From assembly GCA_964534335.1 (NCBI GenBank), contig CAZHPS010000110.1:1-16169 (forward strand): a stretch of DNA of 16,169 nucleotides, written 5' to 3'. The notes beneath the pieces were generated by a model. The model saw nothing but the letters and a program-made list of their open reading frames with translations, searched no databases and had not been told where the DNA came from. Positions 1-7,409 of the stretch are shown here, piece by piece (position 1 is the stretch's first letter; every line of letters begins with the position of its first letter). The DNA comes from JAABRU01 sp964534335. GTDB taxonomy: Bacteria; Desulfobacterota; Desulfobacteria; Desulfobacterales; Desulfococcaceae. The position numbers were made by a program, and so were the translations under genes.

Positions 1-35
1 ACCGCGGAATCGTCAACTATCAGGACTTTAATCAT
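1..35 (-). CDS. cheB: Response regulator N-terminus, probably CheB methylesterase (partial)
   Basis: Only the first 11 codons are inside the window, reading MIKVLIVDDSA on the minus strand. This is the beta-1 strand and the acidic pocket (paired Asp) of a receiver domain. The ATG overlaps the TGA of the upstream cheX-type gene (ATGA), so the two are translationally coupled. CheB (receiver plus glutamyl methylesterase) is the receiver protein still missing from this otherwise complete che cluster, and its family usually starts with this motif, so CheB is the best guess. Another CheY cannot be excluded without the sequence to the left. Confidence 0.6.
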   Translation of the reverse strand, partial: MIKVLIVDDSA

Positions 36-562
36 TTTTCTTCTCTCTGCTGCATGTTTTCGTTTTCAGCCCACTGTAAAGGGAAATCCGAAGGTATCTG
101 ACCCTGAACCCAGAGACGGATTTCACATCTTTCATCTTCTGTCATCATACGGACACCTGCCAGCAGTTTTTCTCCGGTGCTTTGGTTCTCCGCACCGATT
201 CCGGGCACACCGACTTTGAAAATGGCCTGTTTTCCGGCTATTTCAGGCAGCAGATTGCCGCAGATCACATTGACAAGCTCTTTTACAGCGTCATACTGCT
301 CTTCTTCCGTGGCTGTCTCCCCGTCATCAATTCCCAGCATATTTCCGGCAAGCTCCGGAAGAATTCCGGGTGAGACAAGCATTTCCAGTTTTCCGTCAAA
401 AGGACCTTTGAAAGACACAGAGGCAATGATTACCGCCTCTTCCGGCAGGCTGCCTTCCTCCGCGGGTTCATCATCCGGATAGGAAAACATGAAAGCCAGT
501 TTTCCCATGACTTCCTCTGCCACCTGCCAGAGTATCTGATCAATCTGTCTGCTCGTCATCAT
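32..562 (-). CDS. CheX/CheC-type CheY-P phosphatase
   Basis: 176 aa cytoplasmic protein of the CheC/CheX/FliY phosphatase superfamily, which removes phosphate from CheY-P. The key signature is at residues 91-103, DAVKELVNVICGN, with the ExxN pair at E95 and N98. In this family the Glu and Asn insert into the CheY active site. The fold otherwise fits one CheX-like domain: residues 42-64 form a beta hairpin and 118-165 the C-terminal sheet. Only one ExxN motif is present, as in CheX, whereas CheC usually has two. The start is chosen as the double ATG at 562/559, with GGAG about 10 nt upstream. This overlaps the end of the preceding cheY by about 20 nt, so a longer open frame running further upstream is rejected. 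It ends in an ATGA overlap with the next gene. Its place between cheY and probable cheB fits a role in signal termination. Confidence 0.83.
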   Translation of the reverse strand: MMTSRQIDQILWQVAEEVMGKLAFMFSYPDDEPAEEGSLPEEAVIIASVSFKGPFDGKLEMLVSPGILPELAGNMLGIDDGETATEEEQYDAVKELVNVICGNLLPEIAGKQAIFKVGVPGIGAENQSTGEKLLAGVRMMTEDERCEIRLWVQGQIPSDFPLQWAENENMQQREEK

Positions 563-941
563 CGTTTTCCAGCTCCATAATTTTTCGGACAGTATCCCGG
601 ATATTTTCCGGTGTGAAAGGCTTATGGACAAATGCTGCACCCTTGTGCAGAAGACGCTCGATACGTGTATCACTTCCCTCAGTGGATATTACAATAATGG
701 AAACATCCCTTGTTTCCGGATGCGCAAGCATCTGATCGATCATCTCTTCGCCGTTCATTACAGGCATATTGATATCGGCAATCACAAGGTCTATCCAATG
801 CTGCCGCAGAACATCCAGCCCCTCTTTCCCGTTTGCCGCCTGATGAACCGTACCGACCGGGAGACCGCTCATTTTCATGGTTTTGATTATCATCGCCCGC
901 ATGACACTGCTATCATCAACCACCAGGACATTAATGACCAT
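540..941 (-). CDS. cheY: CheY-type single-domain response regulator
   Basis: 133 aa receiver domain with no output domain. Visible active-site residues are D9/D10 (VLVVDDSS), the phosphoacceptor D56 (IADINMP), S86 in place of the usual Thr (VISTEG) and K107 (HKPF). It should take phosphate from CheA and bind either the flagellar switch or another target. The ATG at 941 is preferred because GGGG lies 8 nt upstream. A GTG two codons earlier is only 2 nt from that ribosome-binding site. It follows the MCP gene by about 54 nt and overlaps the cheX-type phosphatase gene downstream, which suggests the two act as a pair. It differs from the other three CheYs here (DDSSVMRAMI and ADINMP instead of DDFSTMRR and CDWNMP), so it probably has a separate job, such as a phosphate sink or adaptation. 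The C-terminus is acidic. Confidence 0.9.
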   Translation of the reverse strand: MVINVLVVDDSSVMRAMIIKTMKMSGLPVGTVHQAANGKEGLDVLRQHWIDLVIADINMPVMNGEEMIDQMLAHPETRDVSIIVISTEGSDTRIERLLHKGAAFVHKPFTPENIRDTVRKIMELENDDDEQTD

Positions 942-995
942 TTTCACTACCCCTTTATCACCATGTCATCGCCAATTCGTATATGTAAAACCGGA

Positions 996-2498
996 TCAGA
1001 AATCATTGGATTCATCACTGCTGTCTTCTGCCAAAACAGTCCGGGATGAAGACGGTTTTGGAAACAGGGCAGTTTTTTTTTCAGCCCCGGAACCTGTCCG
1101 CAGAGACGGGGAAAATGCAGAGATGTTTTCTGCATTTTCCGGAAATCTGTCCATACTGCTCTTTTTCCCGCCGGTCATGGATAACAGTTCCACCACAAAA
1201 TCCCTTATGCGCTTGATCTGACTTTCAATTTCCGCTATGGCAGATCCGGTTTCCTCCACACCTGCTGCATTTTCCTGGGTCACTTTGTCAATTTCCGTCA
1301 TTGCCCTGCTGACCTGGCGGATACCTTCGGCCTGATCCTGGGATGCTGCTGTCACTTCTTCCAGAAGTTCCGCCACTTTCCGGGCCCCTTCCGAAACCCT
1401 GCCAAAGGCTTCGTTGGCTTTGAAAACCAGTTGGGTTCCGTTCCGGATTCCCTCCACAGAGGCTTCTATCAGCGCGGCAGTGTTTTTTGCTGCCTCACCG
1501 GATCGCACGGCAAGATTTCTGACTTCTTCTGCAACCACGGCAAAACCTGCGCCGCTTTCACCCGCGCGCGCTGCCTCCACTGCCGCGTTTAAGGCCAGCA
1601 GATTGGTCTGGAAAGCGATTTCCTCAATGGTTCTGATGACTTTTTTTGTCTGACTGCCGGTGGCCGATATTTTTTCCATGGAAGCGGTCAGTTCTGTCAT
1701 GGACCCGGCTGCCTGGGAAACAACCCCGGAGGTTTCTATCATAAGATTGTTGGAATGACTGACATTGCGGGCATTCTGCTGAATCATGGATGCAATTTCC
1801 TCCAGGGAGGCTGAGGTCTCCTCCACTGCGGCAGCCTGGCGGGAGGTTCCCTCCTGCAGATGCTGTCCTGTGGAAAAAACCCGGTCTGATGCAGATTCGA
1901 TCTCTTTTCCCACCCTGTCGAGCCCCTGTATCACTTCGTTTATCCGGTTGAGCAGTGTCACTTTTATGATCCCCAGAAGCAGTCCTGACAGCAGCACACT
2001 CATCAGCACCACTTTTATAAACATATATTTCAGCCGAGACCGCAGCGATGCATTCACTGTTTCTTTTGAAAACCAGATATCTGCATGTCCGATGGTTTTT
2101 CCGCCGTGTACGGACTGAATTTTCTCTTTCTTCAGAATATGCTTTCCGGAAACACTGCTTTCCGCGTTTACAATACTGCCGTTTTCATCCCTTTTTCTGG
2201 CTACGAAAACTGTTTTGTCATCAGCTTCCCGGACAATAACCGCATGAATTTTTCTGTTCTCCATTTCCAGATCCACAAGTTTCTGCGCCATCTTTGCATC
2301 CAGAATCCACATGGGATTTTCCAGACTTTCTGACAGTCTCCGCGGAACAGGCCCTATGGATTCCACAAATTCCTGATCAAGACGTTTTTTTTCAACAAAA
2401 AACTCCACAGTGCTCAGGGCAACGGAAAGCACAACAGATGCCATAACCATGATAAAAAAAATTTTTCCTGTTTTTTTTGCGGTTAATGAAGTTTCCAT
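996..2498 (-). CDS. mcp: Methyl-accepting chemotaxis protein (transmembrane)
   Basis: 500 aa chemoreceptor. TM1 spans about residues 13-35, a periplasmic sensor region of about 120 aa covers 36-158, and TM2 is about 159-182. The ligand is not recognisable, although the region's size would suit a single-Cache-like fold. The segment after TM2 (183-215) lacks a convincing two-helix HAMP, so the signalling helices start almost directly at the membrane. The highly conserved hairpin tip, which binds CheA and CheW, is at 291-330 (IAFQTNLLALNAAVEAARAG). Likely methylation helices are at about 220-240 and 400-420 (VEETSASLEEIA; GVEETGSA). The last 65 residues are a Ser-rich polar tail without a CheR-binding pentapeptide. 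The start has a strong ribosome-binding site (GAGGAG, 3-4 nt before ATG). Lying between cheD and cheY in the operon, it is the natural substrate of the CheR, CheB and CheD encoded beside it. Confidence 0.95.
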   Translation of the reverse strand: METSLTAKKTGKIFFIMVMASVVLSVALSTVEFFVEKKRLDQEFVESIGPVPRRLSESLENPMWILDAKMAQKLVDLEMENRKIHAVIVREADDKTVFVARKRDENGSIVNAESSVSGKHILKKEKIQSVHGGKTIGHADIWFSKETVNASLRSRLKYMFIKVVLMSVLLSGLLLGIIKVTLLNRINEVIQGLDRVGKEIESASDRVFSTGQHLQEGTSRQAAAVEETSASLEEIASMIQQNARNVSHSNNLMIETSGVVSQAAGSMTELTASMEKISATGSQTKKVIRTIEEIAFQTNLLALNAAVEAARAGESGAGFAVVAEEVRNLAVRSGEAAKNTAALIEASVEGIRNGTQLVFKANEAFGRVSEGARKVAELLEEVTAASQDQAEGIRQVSRAMTEIDKVTQENAAGVEETGSAIAEIESQIKRIRDFVVELLSMTGGKKSSMDRFPENAENISAFSPSLRTGSGAEKKTALFPKPSSSRTVLAEDSSDESNDF

Positions 2499-2606
2499 TT
2501 TCTCCTCTTGTCAGGGTTCCTGGAACCTGAAATCCGCTGTTATCAGTTTCTCTCCGGTTCCCCGACATCCGGGGCTGAAATGATGCTGACAACTGATAAA
2601 GAATAT

Positions 2607-3080
2607 TTATAAATCCTGTTTCTGGCTGTTGCTGCTGATAATGACCCTGCCGCTGGAAAGTTCAAAATGGACAGTGCGGCTGGCCGTGCCCCCGATATCC
2701 TCAGATTCCAGAAGCACATTGTTTTTCCAAAGCATCTTTTTCAGCACGATATAGTTCCGCTCACCGATTTTGAACATTTCATTGTTGCTCAGAGGCCGGC
2801 CGCATCCCGCGGCTTTGACGATCATCCTGTTTTTTTTCCCCCCCAGTTCGTAAACAGACCTGAACAGCCTGGGAACTCCCGTATCCACAAACATGAAGGG
2901 ATTGGCCTCGGCTTTCTGGGGGTTGATTTTTGACAGGGGCAGCATGGCATGAAGCAGCCCGCCCACTTTTGCATCAGGATCGTAAATCATCAGTCCCAGA
3001 CAGCTTCCCAGTGCGTGTGTGACAAGGATGTCATCACTTCTTCCGACCTTCATATCCCCCACTAAAACAACATGTCTCAT
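2607..3080 (-). CDS. cheD: Chemoreceptor glutamine deamidase CheD
   Basis: 157 aa CheD. The enzyme deamidates specific Gln residues of MCP methylation helices to Glu, and in CheC/CheX-type systems it also links adaptation to CheY-P level. The catalytic triad known from the Thermotoga enzyme is seen at T21, C27 and H44, in THALGSCLGL and LLHAMLP. The family motif KAAGCGRPLSNNEMFKIGERN is covered by residues 89 to 109. Length is normal for CheD. The gene starts 28 nt after the cheR stop, with a weak AGG about 10 nt before the ATG. A 108-nt gap separates its stop from the MCP start. Confidence 0.95.
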   Translation of the reverse strand: MRHVVLVGDMKVGRSDDILVTHALGSCLGLMIYDPDAKVGGLLHAMLPLSKINPQKAEANPFMFVDTGVPRLFRSVYELGGKKNRMIVKAAGCGRPLSNNEMFKIGERNYIVLKKMLWKNNVLLESEDIGGTASRTVHFELSSGRVIISSNSQKQDL

Positions 3081-3108
3081 TTATTCAAACCTAACAGATG
3101 ATGAAGAA

Positions 3109-3921
3109 TCATTTTTTGTAAACAGCAGGCCGGACATACCGGAATTTGTGCGAAACCGCTGACAGTCCTTCGGAATGCCCGACAAACAGATAGCCTCCGG
3201 GTTCCAGAAGTTCCCATAAACGGTTAATCAGTCTCTGCTGTGTGGGTCTGTCAAAATAAATCATTACATTGCGGCAGAAAATCACATTAAAGGGCCCTTT
3301 CATGGGCCAGTTGTCCATAAGGTTCAGCCATCCCAGCCGGACCATGGATCTGACTTCGTCTCTGAGTCTGTAAAAAGTGCCGTCCTGCCGGGCCGGCTGA
3401 AAATACTTCTGCAGATACCTGGACGGAATATCCCGGACTGTCTCCTCACTGTAAACGGCATTGCGTGCTTTTTCAAGCATTTTTGTTGAAATATCCGTTG
3501 CCAGTATTTTTACATCCCGCATATCCACATCCGGAAGATGCTCTCTGAGCAGTATGGCCAGGGAAAAGGGCTCCTCCCCTGAGGAACAGGCAGCGGTCCA
3601 GAATCTCAGTTTCCGGCTGCTGAGTATAGGCAGAATCTGATCGCACAGATAGCGGAAATGCTCAGGTTCCCGGAAAAAACTCGTCTTGTTTGTTGTCATG
3701 ACATCAATCAGGTAACTCAGTTCATGCGTTCCCTGATCTCCGTCAAGATATTTCATGTATTCATCAAAATCACCGAGTTTCAGCGCGCGCAGCCGTTTCA
3801 TCAGCCGTGCCCTGACCAGAGCCTGCTTTCCGTCTTTCAGATTGATCCCGCACAGTTGGTAGATAAGCTGGCTGATTTTCCTGAACTGCTTTTCACTCAG
3901 TTCGGCTGCCATCAGATTCAT
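3109..3921 (-). CDS. cheR: Chemoreceptor methyltransferase CheR
   Basis: 270 aa SAM-dependent protein-glutamate O-methyltransferase that methylates MCP glutamates. The N-terminal helical domain is at 8-75 (KQFRKISQLIYQLCGINL) and the catalytic domain at 80-270. SAM motif I is WTAACSSGEEP (108-118), the acidic ribose-binding loop ATDIS is 141-145, and FCRNVMIYFD (215-224) and GHSEGL (248-253) are family hallmarks. The start at 3921 is preferred because AGAGAGG lies 7 nt upstream. An ATG at 3975 would overlap the cheA1 end by 14 nt and has a poor ribosome-binding site; an ATG at 3912 is also possible. No TPR extension is present, so this is a plain cytoplasmic CheR. Because the MCP beside it has no pentapeptide tether, recruitment is presumably direct. 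Confidence 0.95.
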   Translation of the reverse strand: MNLMAAELSEKQFRKISQLIYQLCGINLKDGKQALVRARLMKRLRALKLGDFDEYMKYLDGDQGTHELSYLIDVMTTNKTSFFREPEHFRYLCDQILPILSSRKLRFWTAACSSGEEPFSLAILLREHLPDVDMRDVKILATDISTKMLEKARNAVYSEETVRDIPSRYLQKYFQPARQDGTFYRLRDEVRSMVRLGWLNLMDNWPMKGPFNVIFCRNVMIYFDRPTQQRLINRLWELLEPGGYLFVGHSEGLSAVSHKFRYVRPAVYKK

Positions 3922-3961
3922 GGGAATGCCTCTCTTTGCCTCATCCCCGGCAAAATGCTCA

Positions 3962-6289
3962 CTAGTTTCCCGCATTGGCAAGCCTGACCAGCCCTCCCAC
4001 ATCCAGAATCAGTCCGACTTTGCCGTCCGGCATGATAGCGCTTCCTGAAATACCGGTGATATTTCCCAGGGTTTCGCCCAGGGTTTTGATTACGATCTGC
4101 TGGCTTCCGATGAGTTCATCCACCAGCAGCCCGGCCTGGTGTTCATCATTTTCCACCACCACTGCAATGGCCCGTGTCAGATCCGCTTCTGCCCCGTCCA
4201 CATGGAAAAGTTCGGCAAGCCGGAAAATGGGAATCAGTTTTCCCTGTAGCCGGAGCATTTCGCCCCTGCGGAGAACAGTGGAAATATCCGACTGCATCGG
4301 CTGCACGGATCGTACAATGGAGATAGTCGGAATGACATATTTTTCTTTGCCCACCCGCACCACCATGCCGTCAATGATCGCCAACGTCAGGGGCAGACTC
4401 ATTTTAAAGGTGCTGCCTTTGCCCAGTCTGGACTGTATCTCAATATGGCCCCGGATATTGTCAATATTCCGCCTGACCACATCCATACCCACCCCGCGTC
4501 CGGATACATCTGACACAATTTTGGCAGTGGAAAAACCGGGTTCAAAAATCAGATTGTAAACATCCCGATCACTGGGGCTGGCATCTTCGTCCACCAGCCC
4601 GATTTCCCTTGCCTTTGCCAGGATTATCTCCCGGTCAAGCCCGCGTCCGTCATCCCTGATTTCCACCACAACACTTCCCGCGGAATGACAGGCCGAGAGA
4701 TGAACCGATCCGTAACGGGGTTTTCCCGCTTTTTCCCGCTCTTCCGGGAGTTCAATTCCATGATCAAGAGCGTTGCGCACCATATGTACCAGTGGATCAC
4801 TGATAATATCAACCATGTTACGGTCAATTTCCGTATCCTCGCCTTCGGTCACAAAGGTCACATTTTTGCCGAATTTGCGGGATAAATCCCTTACCAGACG
4901 GGCCATCTTCCTGAACGTGGTTTTCAGCGGAATCATGCGCATGGACATGCTCATATTCTGCAGTTCCCGCACGATTTTGCTGGTATGGGCCACTTTTTTC
5001 TGGAGTTCATGATAGCCGGAAGCCACCACCACCTGATCCTGAGCCACCATGGAATGGGAAACCACCAGTTCTCCGACCATGTCTATAAAACGGTCCAGAC
5101 GGTCAGTCGGAACCCGTATGGAGGATTCCACTGCCTGCTGCCGGGAACGCTGGGGCTTTGGCCGGGATGGTTCAGAAGGGCCGGATTCTTTTTTCTGCTG
5201 CATTTTTCCGCTGACAGCAGATTTCCGGACAGGTGACAGAGTCTTTGGCGTTTCATGCCGATGCATTTCAGCTTCATCCTCATCGTCATAACTGTCTTCC
5301 TCGTCTTCCCCGGTATCCTCATCCTCTTCGCCTTCTTCCGGAATATGGGGGGCAGCATGATCTTTCTCATCTGTATCCCCATCTTCTGTACTGCTCAGGG
5401 CAGGTTCAGCTTTCTTCCCATCTGCCCCGGGGGGAGGGGATGTGCCGGAAATTCCGGCTGCCTCCGGATTTTGCAGTATCCGGAACAGATTGTCATATCC
5501 CGCGGGTTTGGTAAAAGGATTGCCTGCCATGGCATCCTCCAGATTGCGGAAAAGTTCCTTGAGCATATCCAGGGATCTGAGGGCCAGGTCAGGATAGCCA
5601 CCGGCATAGCGGATTTCCCGGTCACGCACACGGCTCAGCAGGGATTCCGCATGATGGGCCATTTCAGTCATCAGGGATAGTTCAAAAAATGCGGATGTTC
5701 CCTTGATGTTGTGAAACGCACGGAACACCGTGCTGACCGCTTCCATATCCTCAGGATTTCGTTCAAGTGACAGAAGAGCCTCTTCAGCATTGGTAATGAG
5801 ATCATTGCTTTCAGCTATAAAGGCTCCAATCAGATCCAGATCCGCGTCTTCAGGCATATAATCGTTTTCCGCGGACCCGGAGTCTGAATCTGCCCCGGCA
5901 GATGCTTTGTCCGCATGTTCCGTGTATTCCGGAATACCGTTTTTTTCTGGCATATTCTCTCTTCCGTTTTCTTCTGTTTCGCTGATGGCTTTTTCAATCA
6001 GAATTCCCAGTTCCGAGATAAGTGAATCCGGAATTTCCTTATTCCCCTGTTCCGCTGCTTTGACGGCAGTCAGGATTTTCTGCGATGCACTGCACATTTG
6101 AGATCTGCAGTCCGCGGAAAAATCCCTGTTCTGTCCCATAATATCAAACATCTCTCCCAGACGGAGAAGTTCATCAAAATCATCCGGACCGATCTGCATC
6201 AGCATGGCAGCAGCGTCATCCGGGGAAATGCGGGCTGCTTCCCCGCGGTCAGGAACTGTCCGGACATTTTTTTCATCATTCATGGGCAT
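3962..6289 (-). CDS. cheA: Chemotaxis histidine kinase CheA (catalytically intact, CheA1)
   Basis: 775 aa. Residues 1-145 are an N-terminal extension with a helical stretch (24-105). The P1/HPt domain follows at about 150-255, with phosphoacceptor H193 in FHNIKGTSAFF. Residues 280-390 are a low-complexity linker with an acidic run at 317-342 and no recognisable P2. P3 dimerisation helices are at 391-455 (RLDRFIDMVGELVV). The P4 ATPase is complete: N box 502-513 (HMVRNALDHGIE), G1 546-552 (DDGRGLD), F-box-like GFSTA 585-589 and G2 597-605 (GRGVGMDVV). P5, the CheW-like domain, is at about 637-773. It should autophosphorylate and pass phosphate to the CheYs and CheB. The start at 6289 has AGGA 7 nt upstream; a second ATG at 6283 is possible. 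It lies 40 nt before cheR and 260 nt after cheY. Confidence 0.96.
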   Translation of the reverse strand: MPMNDEKNVRTVPDRGEAARISPDDAAAMLMQIGPDDFDELLRLGEMFDIMGQNRDFSADCRSQMCSASQKILTAVKAAEQGNKEIPDSLISELGILIEKAISETEENGRENMPEKNGIPEYTEHADKASAGADSDSGSAENDYMPEDADLDLIGAFIAESNDLITNAEEALLSLERNPEDMEAVSTVFRAFHNIKGTSAFFELSLMTEMAHHAESLLSRVRDREIRYAGGYPDLALRSLDMLKELFRNLEDAMAGNPFTKPAGYDNLFRILQNPEAAGISGTSPPPGADGKKAEPALSSTEDGDTDEKDHAAPHIPEEGEEDEDTGEDEEDSYDDEDEAEMHRHETPKTLSPVRKSAVSGKMQQKKESGPSEPSRPKPQRSRQQAVESSIRVPTDRLDRFIDMVGELVVSHSMVAQDQVVVASGYHELQKKVAHTSKIVRELQNMSMSMRMIPLKTTFRKMARLVRDLSRKFGKNVTFVTEGEDTEIDRNMVDIISDPLVHMVRNALDHGIELPEEREKAGKPRYGSVHLSACHSAGSVVVEIRDDGRGLDREIILAKAREIGLVDEDASPSDRDVYNLIFEPGFSTAKIVSDVSGRGVGMDVVRRNIDNIRGHIEIQSRLGKGSTFKMSLPLTLAIIDGMVVRVGKEKYVIPTISIVRSVQPMQSDISTVLRRGEMLRLQGKLIPIFRLAELFHVDGAEADLTRAIAVVVENDEHQAGLLVDELIGSQQIVIKTLGETLGNITGISGSAIMPDGKVGLILDVGGLVRLANAGN

Positions 6290-6549
6290 TTCTGAATCCT
6301 TGTCCTTAGTATTGCATCTTTGAAGTCAGGTGAAAGATCTGCGTGTCAGGTGTCATACCAAATCGCCATTGGTTTTATACAATACAGAATGCAAATCCGG
6401 AGGAGTGCAGAAATTAAGCGGAGCGTTTTTATGCACACGCGGATCAGCCTGTGACAGTATTAAGTCAATGGAGAATCGGTATCAGTTATCAGGTGTCAGG
6501 AAAATAAATATTGAACACTGAAACCTGAACACTGAGCCAGTTCCGGAAA
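6290..6549. other. Gap between cheY and cheA1
   Basis: 260 nt without a gene. The left end holds the cheA1 ribosome-binding site. The right end (6512-6535) carries a dispersed repeat described separately. On the minus strand a TATAAA hexamer occurs at 6378-6373, but no -35 element stands at a proper distance, so I do not call a promoter. No T-run hairpin terminator is seen, so read-through from cheY to cheA1 is likely. Confidence 0.4.
6512..6535 (+). repeat. Dispersed short repeat, copy 1 (CTGAACACTGAAAC type)
   Basis: The segment is built from a repeated GAACACTGA unit (GAACACTGA-AACCT-GAACACTGA). A closely related segment occurs at 12542-12563 in the same orientation and at 15777-15800 in the opposite one, always in non-coding DNA. 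This is a small dispersed family of unknown function. Confidence 0.6.
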
Positions 6550-6930
6550 TCAGAACATGGAAAGCACTTCCTTCAGTCTGTCTTCCAGATCCTTTGGTTT
6601 GAAAGGTTTGCCCATGTAACTGGTCAGGTTTTCCGAATCACCCTCCACGGCTATTTTGTCTTTGCTCTCGGCTGTCACCATGATAAAGGGGATACGGGCC
6701 AGATTCTCACTGGATCTGACTTTTTCCAGCAGTTCCCTGCCGGTCATTTCAGGCATATTCCAGTCACATATGACCAGATCGGTTTTCTGTCCGTTCAGTA
6801 TATCCCATGCCCTGCTTCCGTTATCCGCCTCTGTGATATTGCTTATTCCCAGTCCTGTCAGTATTTTTTTGATGATTCTGCGCATGGTTGAAAAATCATC
6901 CACCACCAGAACAGAAATATGATCTGACAT
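6550..6930 (-). CDS. cheY: CheY-type single-domain response regulator
   Basis: 126 aa receiver. D11/D12 are in VLVVDDFSTMRR, the phosphoacceptor is D56 (VICDWNMP), T86 is in MVTAES and K108 in GKPF. It therefore has all residues for Mg2+-dependent phosphorylation and conformational switching, and most resembles flagellar-motor CheYs. The start at 6930 has a very good ribosome-binding site (AAGGAGC, 6-7 nt spacing), so a longer open frame upstream is not used. It lies between the two cheA genes and is the first response regulator downstream of cheA2. Compared with the plus-strand CheY at 11574, it shares DDFSTMRR, IKKIL, TEADNG and CDW, and the two are likely paralogues. The 480-nt region upstream is filled with repeat elements that may carry its promoter. 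Confidence 0.94.
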   Translation of the reverse strand: MSDHISVLVVDDFSTMRRIIKKILTGLGISNITEADNGSRAWDILNGQKTDLVICDWNMPEMTGRELLEKVRSSENLARIPFIMVTAESKDKIAVEGDSENLTSYMGKPFKPKDLEDRLKEVLSMF

Positions 6931-7002
6931 ATATTGCTCCTTTATCGCTCCCAGTGCCGTTTCCAAAAAAAGTCTGGGTCAAATCTGCTGAAAAATCCCG
7001 GA

Positions 7003-7143
7003 TAGTGGGTCAAACCGGTTGCCAATGTCATCCCTTCCTGGATTCTGATTTGTTTTTTTGAGATTTTTTTCTGTAATAATATCAATCCTTACGGATTTTT
7101 CCCGTTCCTGTATCAGACCCGAATCAACGGATTTGACCCACTA
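7003..7143. repeat. Inverted-repeat element (MITE-like, about 141 bp)
   Basis: The 18-nt arms at 7003-7020 (TAGTGGGTCAAACCGGTT) and 7126-7143 are inverted copies with two mismatches. The interior is AT-rich and non-coding. The GTGGGTCAAA core is the conserved part. It lies in the gap between cheA2 and cheY and directly abuts a second element at 7168. A miniature transposable element is the simplest reading, but no target-site duplication was found and only one copy is in the window. Confidence 0.5.
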
Positions 7144-7193
7144 CCAAATCCTGAATATTAAAACTGTTATACTGATCCAATTTTGGTTTTCTT

Positions 7194-7209
7194 TGGCACG
7201 GAAATTGCT
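7194..7209 (+). promoter_or_regulatory. Sigma-54-like -24/-12 box in MITE E copy 1 (left end)
   Basis: TGGCACGGAAATTGCT matches the sigma-54 consensus (TGGCAC-N5-TTGC with GG and GC exactly 10 nt apart). It points right, antisense to the 3' end of cheA2, so a direct gene target is not obvious. It may be a genuine promoter carried by the element or a coincidental feature of the transposase-binding region. Confidence 0.4.
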
Positions 7210-7293
7210 GAACTGCGGAAACATCCCTTCCCGAACCTGTTTCCGCTGAGTTTCCGGATCAAAACGGTCATTTTTTCACAATCCGGTCTGAAG

Positions 7294-7309
7294 GCAAAAA
7301 GTATGCCGG
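7294..7309 (-). promoter_or_regulatory. Sigma-54-like box in MITE E copy 1 (right end)
   Basis: On the minus strand the sequence reads CCGGCATACTTTTTGC, with GG-N10-GC spacing and a good TTGC -12 part, but CGGCAT instead of TGGCAC at -24. It points toward the cheY gene starting at 6930, which would give a leader of roughly 350 nt. Weak support without transcript data or an upstream activator site. Confidence 0.25.
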
Positions 7310-7409
7310 ATAAAACCAAAATTGGATCAGTATATATAAAACATGAAGTTACCATGTTCAGAATCCTCATGGATAAAACTGTGCCCTGCCTGTTTTCCGG
7401 ACAATTGTC

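Larger units (their letters stand above)
7168..7334. mobile_element. MITE-like element, family E, copy 1 (167 bp)
   Basis: Perfect 23-bp terminal inverted repeats lie at 7168-7190 and 7312-7334 (core ACTGATCCAATTTTGG). Both ends are flanked by TA, the duplication typical of IS630/Tc1-type transposition. There is no coding capacity, so mobilisation would need a transposase in trans. A second copy at 11326-11450 shares the terminal repeats and the first 25 or so internal bases at the left end. Just inside each end is a GG-N10-GC box resembling a sigma-54 -24/-12 promoter. The element sits between cheA2 and cheY. Confidence 0.75.
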
